From assembly GCF_036408855.1 (NCBI RefSeq), contig NZ_JAZGJQ010000001.1:310001-374000 (forward strand): DNA of 64,000 nt. Reading direction: 5' to 3'. The notes beneath the pieces are model-generated. The model saw only the letters and a list, made by a program, of their open reading frames with translations, was not told where the DNA came from and searched no databases. This stretch comes from Olsenella_K absiana (GTDB lineage: Bacteria > Actinomycetota > Coriobacteriia > Coriobacteriales > Atopobiaceae). Below are positions 43,294-52,513 of this stretch, piece by piece (within the stretch, counting starts at the first letter, position 1; each line of letters begins with the position of its first letter). The position numbers were made by a program, and so were the translations under genes.

Positions 43294-44784
43294 ATGGGCG
43301 CAGGCGACAGTGTGCGCGAGGGGCGAGGCGGGCTCGACGCTGAGACGTGGAGGCGTCGCGCGCTCGCCGTGTGGACGGTGGTCGGCTGCTGCGTCGTCTG
43401 CGCGCTGGCCGTGCGCGTCCTGGGGCTCGTGTGGCCGGCGGTCGAGCTCGTCGTCGTGGGCGTCGTCATCGGCTTCATCTGCAGCCCCATCACCAACGCG
43501 CTCGAGCGCCACGGCGTGCCCCGCGCGGCGGGCGCCCTCGTCGCCCTCGTCGTGGTGGTCGCCGTCGTCGTCGCCTTCCTCGCCCTGTTCCTCCCGCCCT
43601 TCCTCCAGCAGACCGTGGAGCTTCTCGCCCACGTGCCCGCCTACCTCGAGCAGGTGCAGGACGCCCTCGGCCGCTTCTGGGCGCAGTTCGGCTCGGAGGA
43701 CACCGAGGGGCTGCAGAGCATGGTCGACCAGGCCGTGGGGGTCGTGTCCGCCCACGGGATGGACCTCGCCTCCAACGCGATGGACCAGCTGACGAGCGGC
43801 CTCGTCGGGCGGCTGACCTCGAGCGTGGGCTTCCTCGGCACGCTCTTCCTCGGCCTCGTCGTGGGCTACTGGCTCGCGAAGGACTACCCCGTGATGGCCC
43901 ACGAGATGGCGGTCGTTTCCGGTCCCAGGCACGAGCGCAGCCTCACGGTCATGCTCGCGGTCCTGAGCCGCTCCATGGGCGGCTACATGCGCAGCATCCT
44001 GTTCACCTCGCTCATCTGCGGGGGGCTGTCCTTCCTCGGCCTCGCCGCGGTGGGCCACCCCTACGCAGGCCTCATGGGCATCGTCATCGGCATCTTCCAC
44101 TTCGTCCCGGTGATCGGCGCCTGGGTCTCGGCGGCCATGGCGACGCTGCTCGCGCTCTTCGTGAGCCCGCTGCTCGCCGTCGAGACCGTGGCCATCACCG
44201 TCGTCGCCATGAACGTGACGGACAACGTCATATCGCCGCTCGTCATGCGCTCGGCCGTGAACGTCCACCCGGCGCTCTCGCTTCTCGGCATCGTGCTCGG
44301 CAACGCCCTCGGCGGCGTCTTCGGGATGGTGCTCGCCATCCCCCTGACAGCCGCCATCCGCTCCGTGTTCGTTTACTACTTCGAGCAGAGGAGCGGCCGC
44401 CAGCTCGTCTCCTACGACGGCGCGCTCTTCCGCTCAACCCCCTTCCGCGGCGAGGACGGCTCGGTCGAGCCGGCCTTCGACGCCCTCGACGACGACAAGT
44501 TCTTCGAGGACACCCTCCTCGTCCGCCCGGAGTCTGCCCCGCTGGTCGAGCCGGCGAAGCGCCCGGCGGGCGTCAGGATGTCGCTCAGAGACGAGATCTC
44601 GCATCGGATTAGATATGGAATCGCCGCAGCTCCGGGCAAGAATCGCGCGAAGGGGGAGGCGGAAGGCGCTCGGAGCGCTAGTATCGATAGGGCACGTGGG
44701 GCGGACCCGGCAGGGGACACGCCGTCCCAGAAGGATGCGACCACGCCCCACCCCGGGGGCACGAGCGATAGAGGAGACCAATGA
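43294..44784 (+). CDS. AI-2E/PerM-family membrane transporter, 496 aa
   Basis: About seven to eight hydrophobic segments in the PerM arrangement: an N-terminal pair (~25-55, 60-100), a soluble helical loop (~110-170), then VGFLGTLFLGLVVGYWLAKD, GIVIGIFHFVPVIGAWVSA, and LLGIVLGNALGGVFGMVLAIPLTAA. Family members export AI-2 or other small molecules, or act as Na+/H+ antiporters; the substrate is unproven. A ~120-residue acidic/basic tail follows the last helix. Its stop overlaps alaS by 4 bp (ATGA), so expression is coupled to the tRNA synthetase. Confidence 0.88.
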   Translation: MGAGDSVREGRGGLDAETWRRRALAVWTVVGCCVVCALAVRVLGLVWPAVELVVVGVVIGFICSPITNALERHGVPRAAGALVALVVVVAVVVAFLALFLPPFLQQTVELLAHVPAYLEQVQDALGRFWAQFGSEDTEGLQSMVDQAVGVVSAHGMDLASNAMDQLTSGLVGRLTSSVGFLGTLFLGLVVGYWLAKDYPVMAHEMAVVSGPRHERSLTVMLAVLSRSMGGYMRSILFTSLICGGLSFLGLAAVGHPYAGLMGIVIGIFHFVPVIGAWVSAAMATLLALFVSPLLAVETVAITVVAMNVTDNVISPLVMRSAVNVHPALSLLGIVLGNALGGVFGMVLAIPLTAAIRSVFVYYFEQRSGRQLVSYDGALFRSTPFRGEDGSVEPAFDALDDDKFFEDTLLVRPESAPLVEPAKRPAGVRMSLRDEISHRIRYGIAAAPGKNRAKGEAEGARSASIDRARGADPAGDTPSQKDATTPHPGGTSDRGDQ

Positions 44785-47423
44785 GCACGCCCGACTACAA
44801 GACCATGACCACCGCAGAGATCAGGGAGGACTTCCTCAAGTTCTTCGAGGGCAAGGGCTGCAAGCTCTACCCGTCCTCCTCGCTCGTCCCCGACGACCCG
44901 TCACTGCTCCTCACCAACGCCGGCATGAACCAGTTCAAGGAGTACTACCAGGGCTCCAAGACCATGCGCGAGATCGGCGCCACCTCCTGCCAGAAGTGCC
45001 TGCGCACCAACGACATCGACAACATCGGCGACTCGCGCCACCTCTCGTTCTTCGAGATGCTCGGCAACTTCTCCTTCGGCGGCTACTCCAAGGCAGACGC
45101 CATAGCCTGGGCCTTCGAGTTCATGACCAGCCCCGAGCACCTGGGCCTGCCCGTCGACAGGCTCTACATGACCGTCTTCGAGGACGACGACGAGGCCATC
45201 GAGCTGTGGCACGCCCAGGGCGTCGGCTACGACCACATCTCCCGCCTCGGCGCAGAGGACAACTTCTGGGCCGCCGGCCCGACCGGCCCCTGCGGCCCCT
45301 GCTCCGAGATCTACTTCGACCAGGGCCCGGAGTTCGAGGGCGAGAAGCCGGGCGACGACGGCGACCGCTTCCTCGAGTTCTGGAACCTCGTCTTCACCCA
45401 GTACGACCGCCAGGAGGACGGCTCTCTGCCGGACCTGCCGCACCGCAACATCGACACCGGCATGGGCCTCGAGCGCATGGCCGCCATCATGCAGCACGAG
45501 GGCTCCAACTACGAGGGCGACGTCCTGCGCACCCTCATCAGCCTCGGCGAGAACCTCGCGCACGTCGCCTACCACGCAGACGAGCGCACGGACAAGAGCC
45601 TGCGCATCGTGGCTGACCACTCGCGCGCGGTAACCTTCATGATCGCCGACGGCATCCTGCCCTCCAACGAGGGCCGCGGCTACGTCCTGCGCCGCCTGCT
45701 GCGCCGCGCCGTCTACCACGGCCGCCTCATGGGCATCGAGGGCGCCTTCCTCACCACCTACGCGCACGAGGTCACGAGGCTCATGGGCGACGTCTACCCC
45801 GAGCTCACGGAGAACGCCGCGCTCGTCGACGGCATCGTCTCGGCCGAGGAGGGCCGCTTCACGCAGACGCTCGACGCGGGCGAGGAGAGCCTCAAGGCCG
45901 AGCTCTCCGCCCTCGGCGAGGGCGAGGCGCTGCCTGGCGCCACGGCCTTCAAGCTCCACGACACCTATGGCTTCCCCATCGACCTCACCCGCGAGATCGC
46001 CGAGGCCGCGGGACACGGCGTCGACATGGCCGCCTTCGACGCCGCCATGGACGAGCAGCGCGAGCGCGCCCGTAGGAGCGCCAACCGCGACGCCTGGGGC
46101 TCCTTCAACGACGTCTGGACCCAGCTCAACGACAGGCTCCCCGAGACCGAGTTCAAGGGCTACGAGCGCGACCGCGCGCGCGGCTGCAAGGTCCTGGCCA
46201 TCGTCAAGGACGGCCAGGAGGTCGACCACGTGAAGCAGGGCGACGAGGTGGAGATCGTCCTCGACAAGACGTCCTTCTACGGCGAGATGGGCGGCCAGGT
46301 GGGCGACACCGGCACGGTCGAGACCCTCTCCGGCGTCTGCCGCGTGCGTGACACCAAGCACCACGAGAACCTCGTGGCGCACGTCGGGGTCATGGAGACC
46401 GGCGAGATGCTGCTCGGCGAGATCGCGACCGCGACCGTCGACCACGGCCGCCGCGAGCTCGTCCGTCGCAACCACACCGCGACCCACCTGCTCGACGCCG
46501 CACTCAAGAGGGTCCTGGGCGACCACGTAAGCCAGGCGGGCTCCCTCGTCGCGCCCGACAGGCTGCGCTTCGACTTCACGCACTTCGAGGCGATGACCGC
46601 AGACGAGATCGCGCGCGTCGAGGGCATGGTCAACGCCGAGATCTTCGCCGCCAAGCCCGTCGTCACGGTGGAGTGCGGCATCGACGAGGCGAAGGAGATG
46701 GGCGCGACCGCCCTGTTCGGCGAGAAGTACGGCGACGTCGTACGCGTCGTCTCGGTCGGCGAGGAGGCGCTCCCCTTCAGCCGCGAGTTCTGCGGCGGCA
46801 CCCACGTCAGGAACACCGCCGAGATCGGCCTCTTCAAGATCGTCTCGGAGGGGTCGGTCGGCTCCAACGCCCGCCGCATCGAGGCCGTGACCTCCATGGG
46901 CGCCATCGAGTACCTCGACGAGCGCCTGGCGCAGATGGACGAGGTCGCCTCCGAGCTCAAGTGCCGCCCGGTCGACGTCGCCGCCCGCGTGCGCCAGCTC
47001 CAGGAGGAGCTCAAGGAGGCCCAGAGGAAGGCTGAGGCGGCCCTCACCGGCGGCTCCTCCAACGCCGTCGCGGACGCCGTGGCCTCCGCGACCGACCTCG
47101 GCGCCTACAGGCTCGTCGTCGCCCGCGTGGACGGCCTCGGCGGCAAGGAGCTGCGCAACGTCTGGGACACGGTGCGCGAGCAGCTCGGTGCACCCTGCGC
47201 CTGCGTCGTCGCATCGGCGAAGGACGACAAGGTGTCGCTGCTCGCCGCCGGCACCGACGAGGCGGTCGCCTCCGGCTTCGACGCCGGCAAGGTGGTCTCC
47301 GGCATCGCCGGCAAGGTCGGCGGCAGGGGAGGCGGCAGGCCGAACATGGCCCAGGCGGGCGGCAAGGACGCCTCCGGCATCGACGACGCCCTGGCCCTCG
47401 CGCGCCAGCTCGTCGAGGCGTAG
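44781..47423 (+). CDS. alaS: Alanyl-tRNA synthetase, 880 aa
   Basis: Class II synthetase charging tRNA-Ala. Seen: the N-terminal catalytic domain with FLKFFEGKGCKLYPSSSLVPDDPSLL, GAEDNFWAAGPTGPCGPCSEIY and MGLERMA; the editing-domain zinc motif HTATHLLDAAL (near residue ~565) with CGGTH (near ~671) that clears Ser/Gly mischarging; and a C-terminal coiled coil plus DHH-like C-Ala domain ending GGRGGGRPNMAQAGG. Full-length. It forms an operon with the AI-2E-family gene before and ruvX/mltG after. Confidence 0.97.
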   Translation: MSTPDYKTMTTAEIREDFLKFFEGKGCKLYPSSSLVPDDPSLLLTNAGMNQFKEYYQGSKTMREIGATSCQKCLRTNDIDNIGDSRHLSFFEMLGNFSFGGYSKADAIAWAFEFMTSPEHLGLPVDRLYMTVFEDDDEAIELWHAQGVGYDHISRLGAEDNFWAAGPTGPCGPCSEIYFDQGPEFEGEKPGDDGDRFLEFWNLVFTQYDRQEDGSLPDLPHRNIDTGMGLERMAAIMQHEGSNYEGDVLRTLISLGENLAHVAYHADERTDKSLRIVADHSRAVTFMIADGILPSNEGRGYVLRRLLRRAVYHGRLMGIEGAFLTTYAHEVTRLMGDVYPELTENAALVDGIVSAEEGRFTQTLDAGEESLKAELSALGEGEALPGATAFKLHDTYGFPIDLTREIAEAAGHGVDMAAFDAAMDEQRERARRSANRDAWGSFNDVWTQLNDRLPETEFKGYERDRARGCKVLAIVKDGQEVDHVKQGDEVEIVLDKTSFYGEMGGQVGDTGTVETLSGVCRVRDTKHHENLVAHVGVMETGEMLLGEIATATVDHGRRELVRRNHTATHLLDAALKRVLGDHVSQAGSLVAPDRLRFDFTHFEAMTADEIARVEGMVNAEIFAAKPVVTVECGIDEAKEMGATALFGEKYGDVVRVVSVGEEALPFSREFCGGTHVRNTAEIGLFKIVSEGSVGSNARRIEAVTSMGAIEYLDERLAQMDEVASELKCRPVDVAARVRQLQEELKEAQRKAEAALTGGSSNAVADAVASATDLGAYRLVVARVDGLGGKELRNVWDTVREQLGAPCACVVASAKDDKVSLLAAGTDEAVASGFDAGKVVSGIAGKVGGRGGGRPNMAQAGGKDASGIDDALALARQLVEA

Positions 47424-47454
47424 CGCAGGTCGCGAGGGAACGAGGGGAGGGCGC

Positions 47455-47865
47455 ATGCGGGTCGTCGCGCTGGACATAGGCCAGAAGCGGATCGGCGTCG
47501 CAGCGAGCGACGCCACGGGCACCATCGCGATGCCCGTGTGCGTCCTGCCCGCCTCGGAGGTCCTCGCGGGCGCACCGCGCTGGCGGCGGGTGCTCGAGGA
47601 CTACGAGCCCGACGTCCTCGTCTGCGGCAAGCCGATGACGCTTCGGGGGGAGGAGGGCCCGCAGGCGCGCCGCGTCGTCCAGATCGCCAGGAAGGTCGCA
47701 GATAGCTGCGGTGTTCCTCTGGAGTTTGCCGACGAGCGGCTCTCCTCCGCCGAGGCGAAGCGTATATTGCACGAGGAGGGGATGAACGAGAAGTCGATGC
47801 GCGGCAAGGTCGACATGGTCGCCGCCTCCCTGTTCCTGCAGACCTGGCTCGACGCCAGGCGCTAA
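47455..47865 (+). CDS. ruvX: Putative Holliday-junction resolvase / 16S rRNA-processing nuclease YqgF, 136 aa
   Basis: RNase H-fold protein: VVALDIGQKRIGVAASDATG with the catalytic Asp, VLVCGKPMTLRGEEGPQA, FADERLSSAEA, and KVDMVAASLFLQTWLD with the second acidic residue. Family members act in 16S rRNA 5' processing or Holliday-junction cleavage; which dominates here is unknown. ATG 47455 has GGGGAGGG upstream. Classic alaS-ruvX-mltG order. Confidence 0.94.
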   Translation: MRVVALDIGQKRIGVAASDATGTIAMPVCVLPASEVLAGAPRWRRVLEDYEPDVLVCGKPMTLRGEEGPQARRVVQIARKVADSCGVPLEFADERLSSAEAKRILHEEGMNEKSMRGKVDMVAASLFLQTWLDARR

Positions 47866-47880
47866 CAAAGGATACGATCC

Positions 47881-49596
47881 ATGCCCACACCCCAGGACCC
47901 TCGTCGCGAGGCGAGCCGGGGCTCCGACGGACAAGGCGGGAGGCCTCGCGCTCAGCGGGGCGTGACCCCGGCGAGGCAGCAGCGGAGCCGCGACGACATC
48001 CCCAGAGTAGAGCAAGAGCCGCCGAGAAGAGCCGCGCTGCCGCTCGCGCAGGGCGCAGACGGCACCGCCGCGGGGAGGGCGCGCCAGCAGGGCGGCTCCG
48101 CTCGGCCCACCGGCGCGCAGCAGCACGCGACCCAAGTCCAGCGCGGCCAGCAGGCACGCGCGCAGGCGCACGGGAAGGCCCCGGCGCACCAGTCCCCGCG
48201 GATAGCCGGCGCGCAGCCGAGGCACGCGGCGGGAAGGCACGCGGCCGCGCACGCGGCGCCCCAGGGGCAGAGGAGGCCCCAGCAGGGCGCGCATGCACAG
48301 CAGGGCGCTCACGCCCAGCGGGCTGGCGCCCGCGCCCAGGCTGCGAGGGCGGCCTCCACGCGAGCGCAGGTCGTGCGTCCGCAGCAGCGCGCGGCGAGGC
48401 CCGCGCCCGGCTCTACGGGTGTCTCCGAGCGGACGGCGCACGCGACGCGCCAGGCCCAGGGGCACCTGCGCGAGGGAGGGGCCCGCCACGCGAGCGAGAG
48501 GCGGGGCCACCCCGGCCGCACCGCGGCCATAGTCGCCCTTCTCGTCCTGTTCATCGGCGTCGCGGGGGGCTTCCTGTGGGTCAGGGTCGTATCGCCCCGC
48601 CTCGGCAGGACGCAGCCGACCGTCCAGGTGACGCCCGGGCAGGAGGTGACCGTCACCATCCCCGACGGGGCGGGCGGCTCCACGATCGTGCAGACGCTCA
48701 TGGACGCCGGCGTCATCTCCGACTCCTCCGCCTTCCTCAAGGCGGTGCAGACCCAGAACGCCGACCAGAAGCTCAAGAGCGGCACCTACGTCTTCGTGAC
48801 GGGCTCCGACCCGGCGAACGTGGTGAGCCAGCTCGTCATCGGCCCCAACTCCGGCCAGGGGACCGTCACGGTGGCCGAGGGCCTCACGCTCGACAAGACG
48901 GCCCAGCAGGTCGAGGCGTCGCTCGGCATCTCGCAGCAGGACTTCAAGGACCGGGCCAAGGTCGCCAACTACGCGTCCGACTACAGCTTCCTGCAGTCTG
49001 CCGACGAGGAGGGGCTCGAGGGCTACCTCTATCCCAAGACCTACGACATCTCGGGCAAGGACGCCACGTCGGACACGGTCATCAGAATGATGCTCGACCA
49101 GTACCAGTCCGAGGTCCTCGGCTCGGTCGACTTCGCAGCGGGCGAGGCGGCCATTGCGAGGCGCTACAACGGTTACCAGATGAGCGACTACCAGGTCATG
49201 GTGCTCGCGTCGATCATCGAGCGCGAGGCGCTCACGGACGACGACCGCGTCAAGATCGCCTCCGTCTTCTACAACCGGCTCGCGTCGGGGATGCCGCTGC
49301 AGAGCGACGCGACGATGGGGTACGTGACCGGCGGCGAGGTGACCGCGGACGACCTCAAGCAGGAGAGCCCGTACAACACCTACCTGAACACGGGGCTGCC
49401 GCCCACGCCGATCTGCACGCCGAGCCTCGCGTCGATCAAGGCGGCGCTGGCGCCCGCCGACACGAACTACTACTACTTCTGGATCACGCAGGACGAGCAC
49501 GTCTTCTCGACCACCTACGAGGAGCACCTCGCCGCCATCGCGAACTCCGGCTCGAGCGCGCCGGGGGGCAACGGCAGCGCGGCCGAGAGCGAGTAG
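47881..49596 (+). CDS. mltG: Endolytic murein transglycosylase MltG with a long disordered N-tail, 571 aa
   Basis: Residues 1-~215 are Arg/Gln/Ala/His-rich and repetitive (QQGAHAQQGAHAQ), predicted disordered and cytoplasmic. A membrane helix follows (~216-236, VALLVLFIGVAGGFLWVRVV). The catalytic part has LysM-like VTIPDGAGGSTIVQTLMDAGVI, SGTYVF, EGYLYPKTYDI, catalytic Glu ~447 in LASIIEREA, FYNRLASGMPLQSDATMGY and SPYNTYLNTGLPPTPI. It cuts nascent glycan strands, setting chain length. AAAGGA precedes ATG 47881, 15 bp after ruvX. Confidence 0.93.
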   Translation: MPTPQDPRREASRGSDGQGGRPRAQRGVTPARQQRSRDDIPRVEQEPPRRAALPLAQGADGTAAGRARQQGGSARPTGAQQHATQVQRGQQARAQAHGKAPAHQSPRIAGAQPRHAAGRHAAAHAAPQGQRRPQQGAHAQQGAHAQRAGARAQAARAASTRAQVVRPQQRAARPAPGSTGVSERTAHATRQAQGHLREGGARHASERRGHPGRTAAIVALLVLFIGVAGGFLWVRVVSPRLGRTQPTVQVTPGQEVTVTIPDGAGGSTIVQTLMDAGVISDSSAFLKAVQTQNADQKLKSGTYVFVTGSDPANVVSQLVIGPNSGQGTVTVAEGLTLDKTAQQVEASLGISQQDFKDRAKVANYASDYSFLQSADEEGLEGYLYPKTYDISGKDATSDTVIRMMLDQYQSEVLGSVDFAAGEAAIARRYNGYQMSDYQVMVLASIIEREALTDDDRVKIASVFYNRLASGMPLQSDATMGYVTGGEVTADDLKQESPYNTYLNTGLPPTPICTPSLASIKAALAPADTNYYYFWITQDEHVFSTTYEEHLAAIANSGSSAPGGNGSAAESE

Positions 49597-49666
49597 GCAG
49601 GCGCCGGCCCCAGGGCCAGCGGGACCCGTGCGACGGCCCCCGCACGTCACCGGCGGGGCGTTGGGT

Positions 49667-49672
49667 TAGAAT
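49667..49672 (+). promoter_or_regulatory. -10 element TAGAAT upstream of aroK
   Basis: TAGAAT 35 bp before the aroK GTG, in the 111-bp gap after mltG. A separate promoter for the aroK-aroB pair is likely. -35 poor. Confidence 0.45.
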
Positions 49673-49707
49673 CTGGGAGGTCAGCGAGCACGGGAGATTC
49701 TCAGACG

Positions 49708-50250
49708 GTGAACAACAACGGATACGTGACCCACGAAGGGTGCGACCACGTCTTCTTCGTGGGCTTCCTCGGGGCGGGCAAGTCCACGCTCGCGAGGAAC
49801 CTCGGCCGGCTCTACCGCCGACGGTACGTGGACACGGACCGGCTCGCCGAGCGGCTGCTCAGGAAGACGGTCTCGGAGTGCTTCCACCAGGACGGCGAGG
49901 GGCGCTTCAGGGACGCGGAGACCGAGGTGCTGAGGCGCCTGCGCGACGAGCGCTCCCTTCTCGTCAGCTGCGGCGGGGGCATCGTCGAGCGCGAGGAGAA
50001 CTGCCACCTCATGCACGAGATGGGCGCCGTGGTCTTCCTCAGGGGGAGCCTCCAGGACTCCGCGAGGCAGATCCAACACCCCGAGAAGCGCCCCGACTGG
50101 GGTTCGTCGGGCGAGACGCGCGCCCTCTTCGAGCACCGCATGCCGCTCTACGAGCGGACGGCGGACTACATCGTGGAGATAACCGGCAAGAGCTTCGAGC
50201 AGGTGGCGCAGGAAGCCGGCGCCCTGCTCTGGGAGGAGGGCCTTCTATGA
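49708..50250 (+). CDS. aroK: Shikimate kinase, 180 aa
   Basis: Phosphorylates shikimate. All diagnostic residues are visible: Walker A FLGAGKSTLA, YVDTDRLAE (shikimate Asp), the RFRDAE Arg/Glu, SCGGGIV glycine triplet, lid KRPDW Arg, and the HRMPLYE Arg. GTG start at 49708 with a poor ribosome-binding site. Its stop overlaps the ATG of the aroB-like gene by 4 bp. aroC and aroE, often in this cluster, are absent. Confidence 0.92.
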   Translation: MNNNGYVTHEGCDHVFFVGFLGAGKSTLARNLGRLYRRRYVDTDRLAERLLRKTVSECFHQDGEGRFRDAETEVLRRLRDERSLLVSCGGGIVEREENCHLMHEMGAVVFLRGSLQDSARQIQHPEKRPDWGSSGETRALFEHRMPLYERTADYIVEITGKSFEQVAQEAGALLWEEGLL

Positions 50251-51362
50251 GCGAGAGCGAGAGCGTGCAGAAGTGCTGGGTGTCGACCCCCGGCTCGTCG
50301 TGCGGCATCCGTTGGGGGGAGGGCGCACTCGACCAGGCGGGCAAGGTCTGCCGCGACGCGGTCGGCAGGCCGAAGCGCGCGCTGCTCGCGAGCGAGCCCG
50401 GCGCCGACGCGGACCTCACGGACTACCTCGGGAGGCTCCTCGTCGGCGAGGGGTTCGAGGTGACCCCCTACGAGGTCGCGGGGGAGGGGGCCTCCGTGCG
50501 CACGCTCGACGCCGCCCAGGGTGCCTTCGAGGCGCTCGCCCGCGCCGGCATGACGGCCGACGACGTCTGTCTCGCGGTGGGCGGCGCGGACTCCCTCTCG
50601 CTCATGTCCCACGCCTGCTCCCTCTGGGCCCAGGGCACGCCCCTGGTCGTCGTGCCTACCGACGAGGAGGCCCTGCTCAGGGCCTGCACGACCCCCCGGG
50701 GGCTCGACGTGGGCGGGGCGCGGCAGATGGTCGCCGTGCGCGCCTGCGCCAAGAACGCCGTCTGCGAGCCGTCCGTCATGGTGCACGGCCTGGGCTCGGA
50801 GGGCTCGAGGATGGCCCGCGCCCTCATGGTCGCGACGGCGGTCAGCCAGTCGGAGAAGGAGTTCTCCGCCCTCTGGGACAGGGCGGAGCAGGTCATGTCG
50901 GGCGACCCCGTGCTCTTCTGCGGTCAGCTCGCGGAGACGGCGAAGGGGAGAGGCCACATCGTCTCCTCCACCTCCATCGCGATCCGCGAGAGCGCCCGTT
51001 ACGGGGAGGACATTGCGGCGGCGCTCGCGACCCTGGTCGCCGGCGTCGCACCCTCCACCCTCGTGGCCGAGGGGATGCGCTTCGCCGCGCGCCTCTCGGT
51101 GGGCCTCGGCAAGCTCTCGGTGGATGACATGCTCGCCCAGGACGAGCTCCTCGAGGCGCTGGGGTTGCCCGCCCTCGCCTGCGAGGTGGACCCCGCTGCC
51201 CTGCGCGCGGCGCTCAGGGCGGAGCGGTTCTCGAGGACCAACCGCTTCATGCTCCTCGTACCGGAGGCGCTGGGCCGCGTGCGGCTCGCCAACCTCGACG
51301 ACGAGCTTTTGCGCGAGCACACCGAGGCCTGGTGCGCGGCGCACGCCCCCCAGGCGGAGTGA
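50247..51362 (+). CDS. Divergent AroB (3-dehydroquinate synthase) homologue, probably inactive, 371 aa
   Basis: The fold is recognisable from context and patches (AVGGADSLSLMSHACSLWAQGTPLVVVPT in the place of the GGGVxGDxxGF...RGIPFVQVPTT block). The catalytic signature is gone. No SVGGKxxxN motif remains (here CTTPRGLDVGG), the first zinc-ligand segment AEVIKxG is not recognisable, and the GHTxGHA histidine block reads YGEDIAAAL. Loss of all three metal ligands predicts no dehydroquinate synthase activity. It overlaps aroK by 4 bp and remains intact as an ORF. It may be a moonlighting or regulatory partner of AroK, or a decaying gene kept by coupling. Confidence 0.7.
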   Translation: MSESESVQKCWVSTPGSSCGIRWGEGALDQAGKVCRDAVGRPKRALLASEPGADADLTDYLGRLLVGEGFEVTPYEVAGEGASVRTLDAAQGAFEALARAGMTADDVCLAVGGADSLSLMSHACSLWAQGTPLVVVPTDEEALLRACTTPRGLDVGGARQMVAVRACAKNAVCEPSVMVHGLGSEGSRMARALMVATAVSQSEKEFSALWDRAEQVMSGDPVLFCGQLAETAKGRGHIVSSTSIAIRESARYGEDIAAALATLVAGVAPSTLVAEGMRFAARLSVGLGKLSVDDMLAQDELLEALGLPALACEVDPAALRAALRAERFSRTNRFMLLVPEALGRVRLANLDDELLREHTEAWCAAHAPQAE

Positions 51363-51391
51363 ACGTTCCCACGTAAGGAAGGACGAAGAAC

Positions 51392-52513
51392 ATGGCAGAC
51401 GCAAGGGCGACCGCGGGGCGCGTGGAGCGCCTCCGCTCCATCATGCGCGAGCGCGGCTACGACGCCGCGATCCTGAGGAACAACCCCGACCTGCGCTGGC
51501 TCACCGGCGCGGAGCGGACCTTCGACGACGAGGACGCCCACACCGCCCTCGTCACGGCGGACGGGCTCTGGCTCCACACGGACTCCCGCTACTTCAACAC
51601 CTTCAGGGAGCGCCTGGGGGAGGGCAGCGCCTGGCGGATCGACATGGACGACGTGACCCCCGCGCGCTGGGCGGCGCGGCGGGTGGGCGAGACCGGCGCG
51701 CGCATGGTCGCCGTCGAGGACACCCTGACGCTCGCCTTCTTCGAGGCCTTCGAGCGCGAGCTCGCCGCGGCCTCCCTCGCCTGCCTCCTCCCGCGCCTCC
51801 ACGGCGACGTCGAGCGCCTGAGGATCGTGAAGGACGACGAGGAGGTCGAGCTCATGCGCCACGCGCAGTCGATCACCGACGCCGCCTTCGAGCACATATG
51901 CGGCTACATCAAGGCCGGCATGACCGAGATGCAGATCAAGAGGGAGCTCGAGGGGTTCATGTTCGACCACGGCGCAGACGGCCTCGCCTTCGACACCATC
52001 GTCGCGGCGGGCCCGGACGGCGCCAACCCCCACGCCCAGCCGGGTGCCTACGTGGTCAGGGAGGGCGACTTCGTGACCATGGACTTCGGCGCGAGCTATC
52101 GCGACTATCGCTCGGACATGACGAGGACGGTCGCCGTGGGCGAGCCGACCGAGGAGATGCGCCACGTCTACGACGTCGTGCTCGCCGCGAACGAGGCGGT
52201 GCGCCGCGAGGCCAGGCCCGGCCAGCCCGGCCGGCAGATGCACGAGCTCGCCGTCCGCATCATCTCCGAGGCGGGCTACGGCGACTACTTCAAGCACGGC
52301 CTCGGCCACGGCGTGGGCATCCAGATCCACGAGATGCCGCGCTACAGCGCGACGTACGACGGCGAGGTGCCGGTGGGCTCCGTCATCACGGACGAGCCGG
52401 GAATCTACCTGCCCGGCCGGTTCGGCGTGCGCATCGAGGACTTCGGCGTGATGCGCGAGGACGGCTACCACGTCTTCACGCAGTCGCCCCACGAGCTGCA
52501 GGTGGTGGGGTAG
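51392..52513 (+). CDS. pepP: Xaa-Pro aminopeptidase / M24 metallopeptidase, 373 aa
   Basis: Creatinase-type N-domain (~1-135) followed by the pita-bread catalytic domain. Metal ligands are visible: Asp of FVTMDFGA, Asp of SDMTRT, His of HGLGHGVGIQIHE, Glu of ITDEPGIY and Glu of VRIEDFGV. It removes N-terminal residues preceding proline. Its place before efp (which rescues ribosomes at polyproline) is conserved in many bacteria, here separated by the man operon. AAGGA precedes ATG 51392. Confidence 0.92.
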   Translation: MADARATAGRVERLRSIMRERGYDAAILRNNPDLRWLTGAERTFDDEDAHTALVTADGLWLHTDSRYFNTFRERLGEGSAWRIDMDDVTPARWAARRVGETGARMVAVEDTLTLAFFEAFERELAAASLACLLPRLHGDVERLRIVKDDEEVELMRHAQSITDAAFEHICGYIKAGMTEMQIKRELEGFMFDHGADGLAFDTIVAAGPDGANPHAQPGAYVVREGDFVTMDFGASYRDYRSDMTRTVAVGEPTEEMRHVYDVVLAANEAVRREARPGQPGRQMHELAVRIISEAGYGDYFKHGLGHGVGIQIHEMPRYSATYDGEVPVGSVITDEPGIYLPGRFGVRIEDFGVMREDGYHVFTQSPHELQVVG

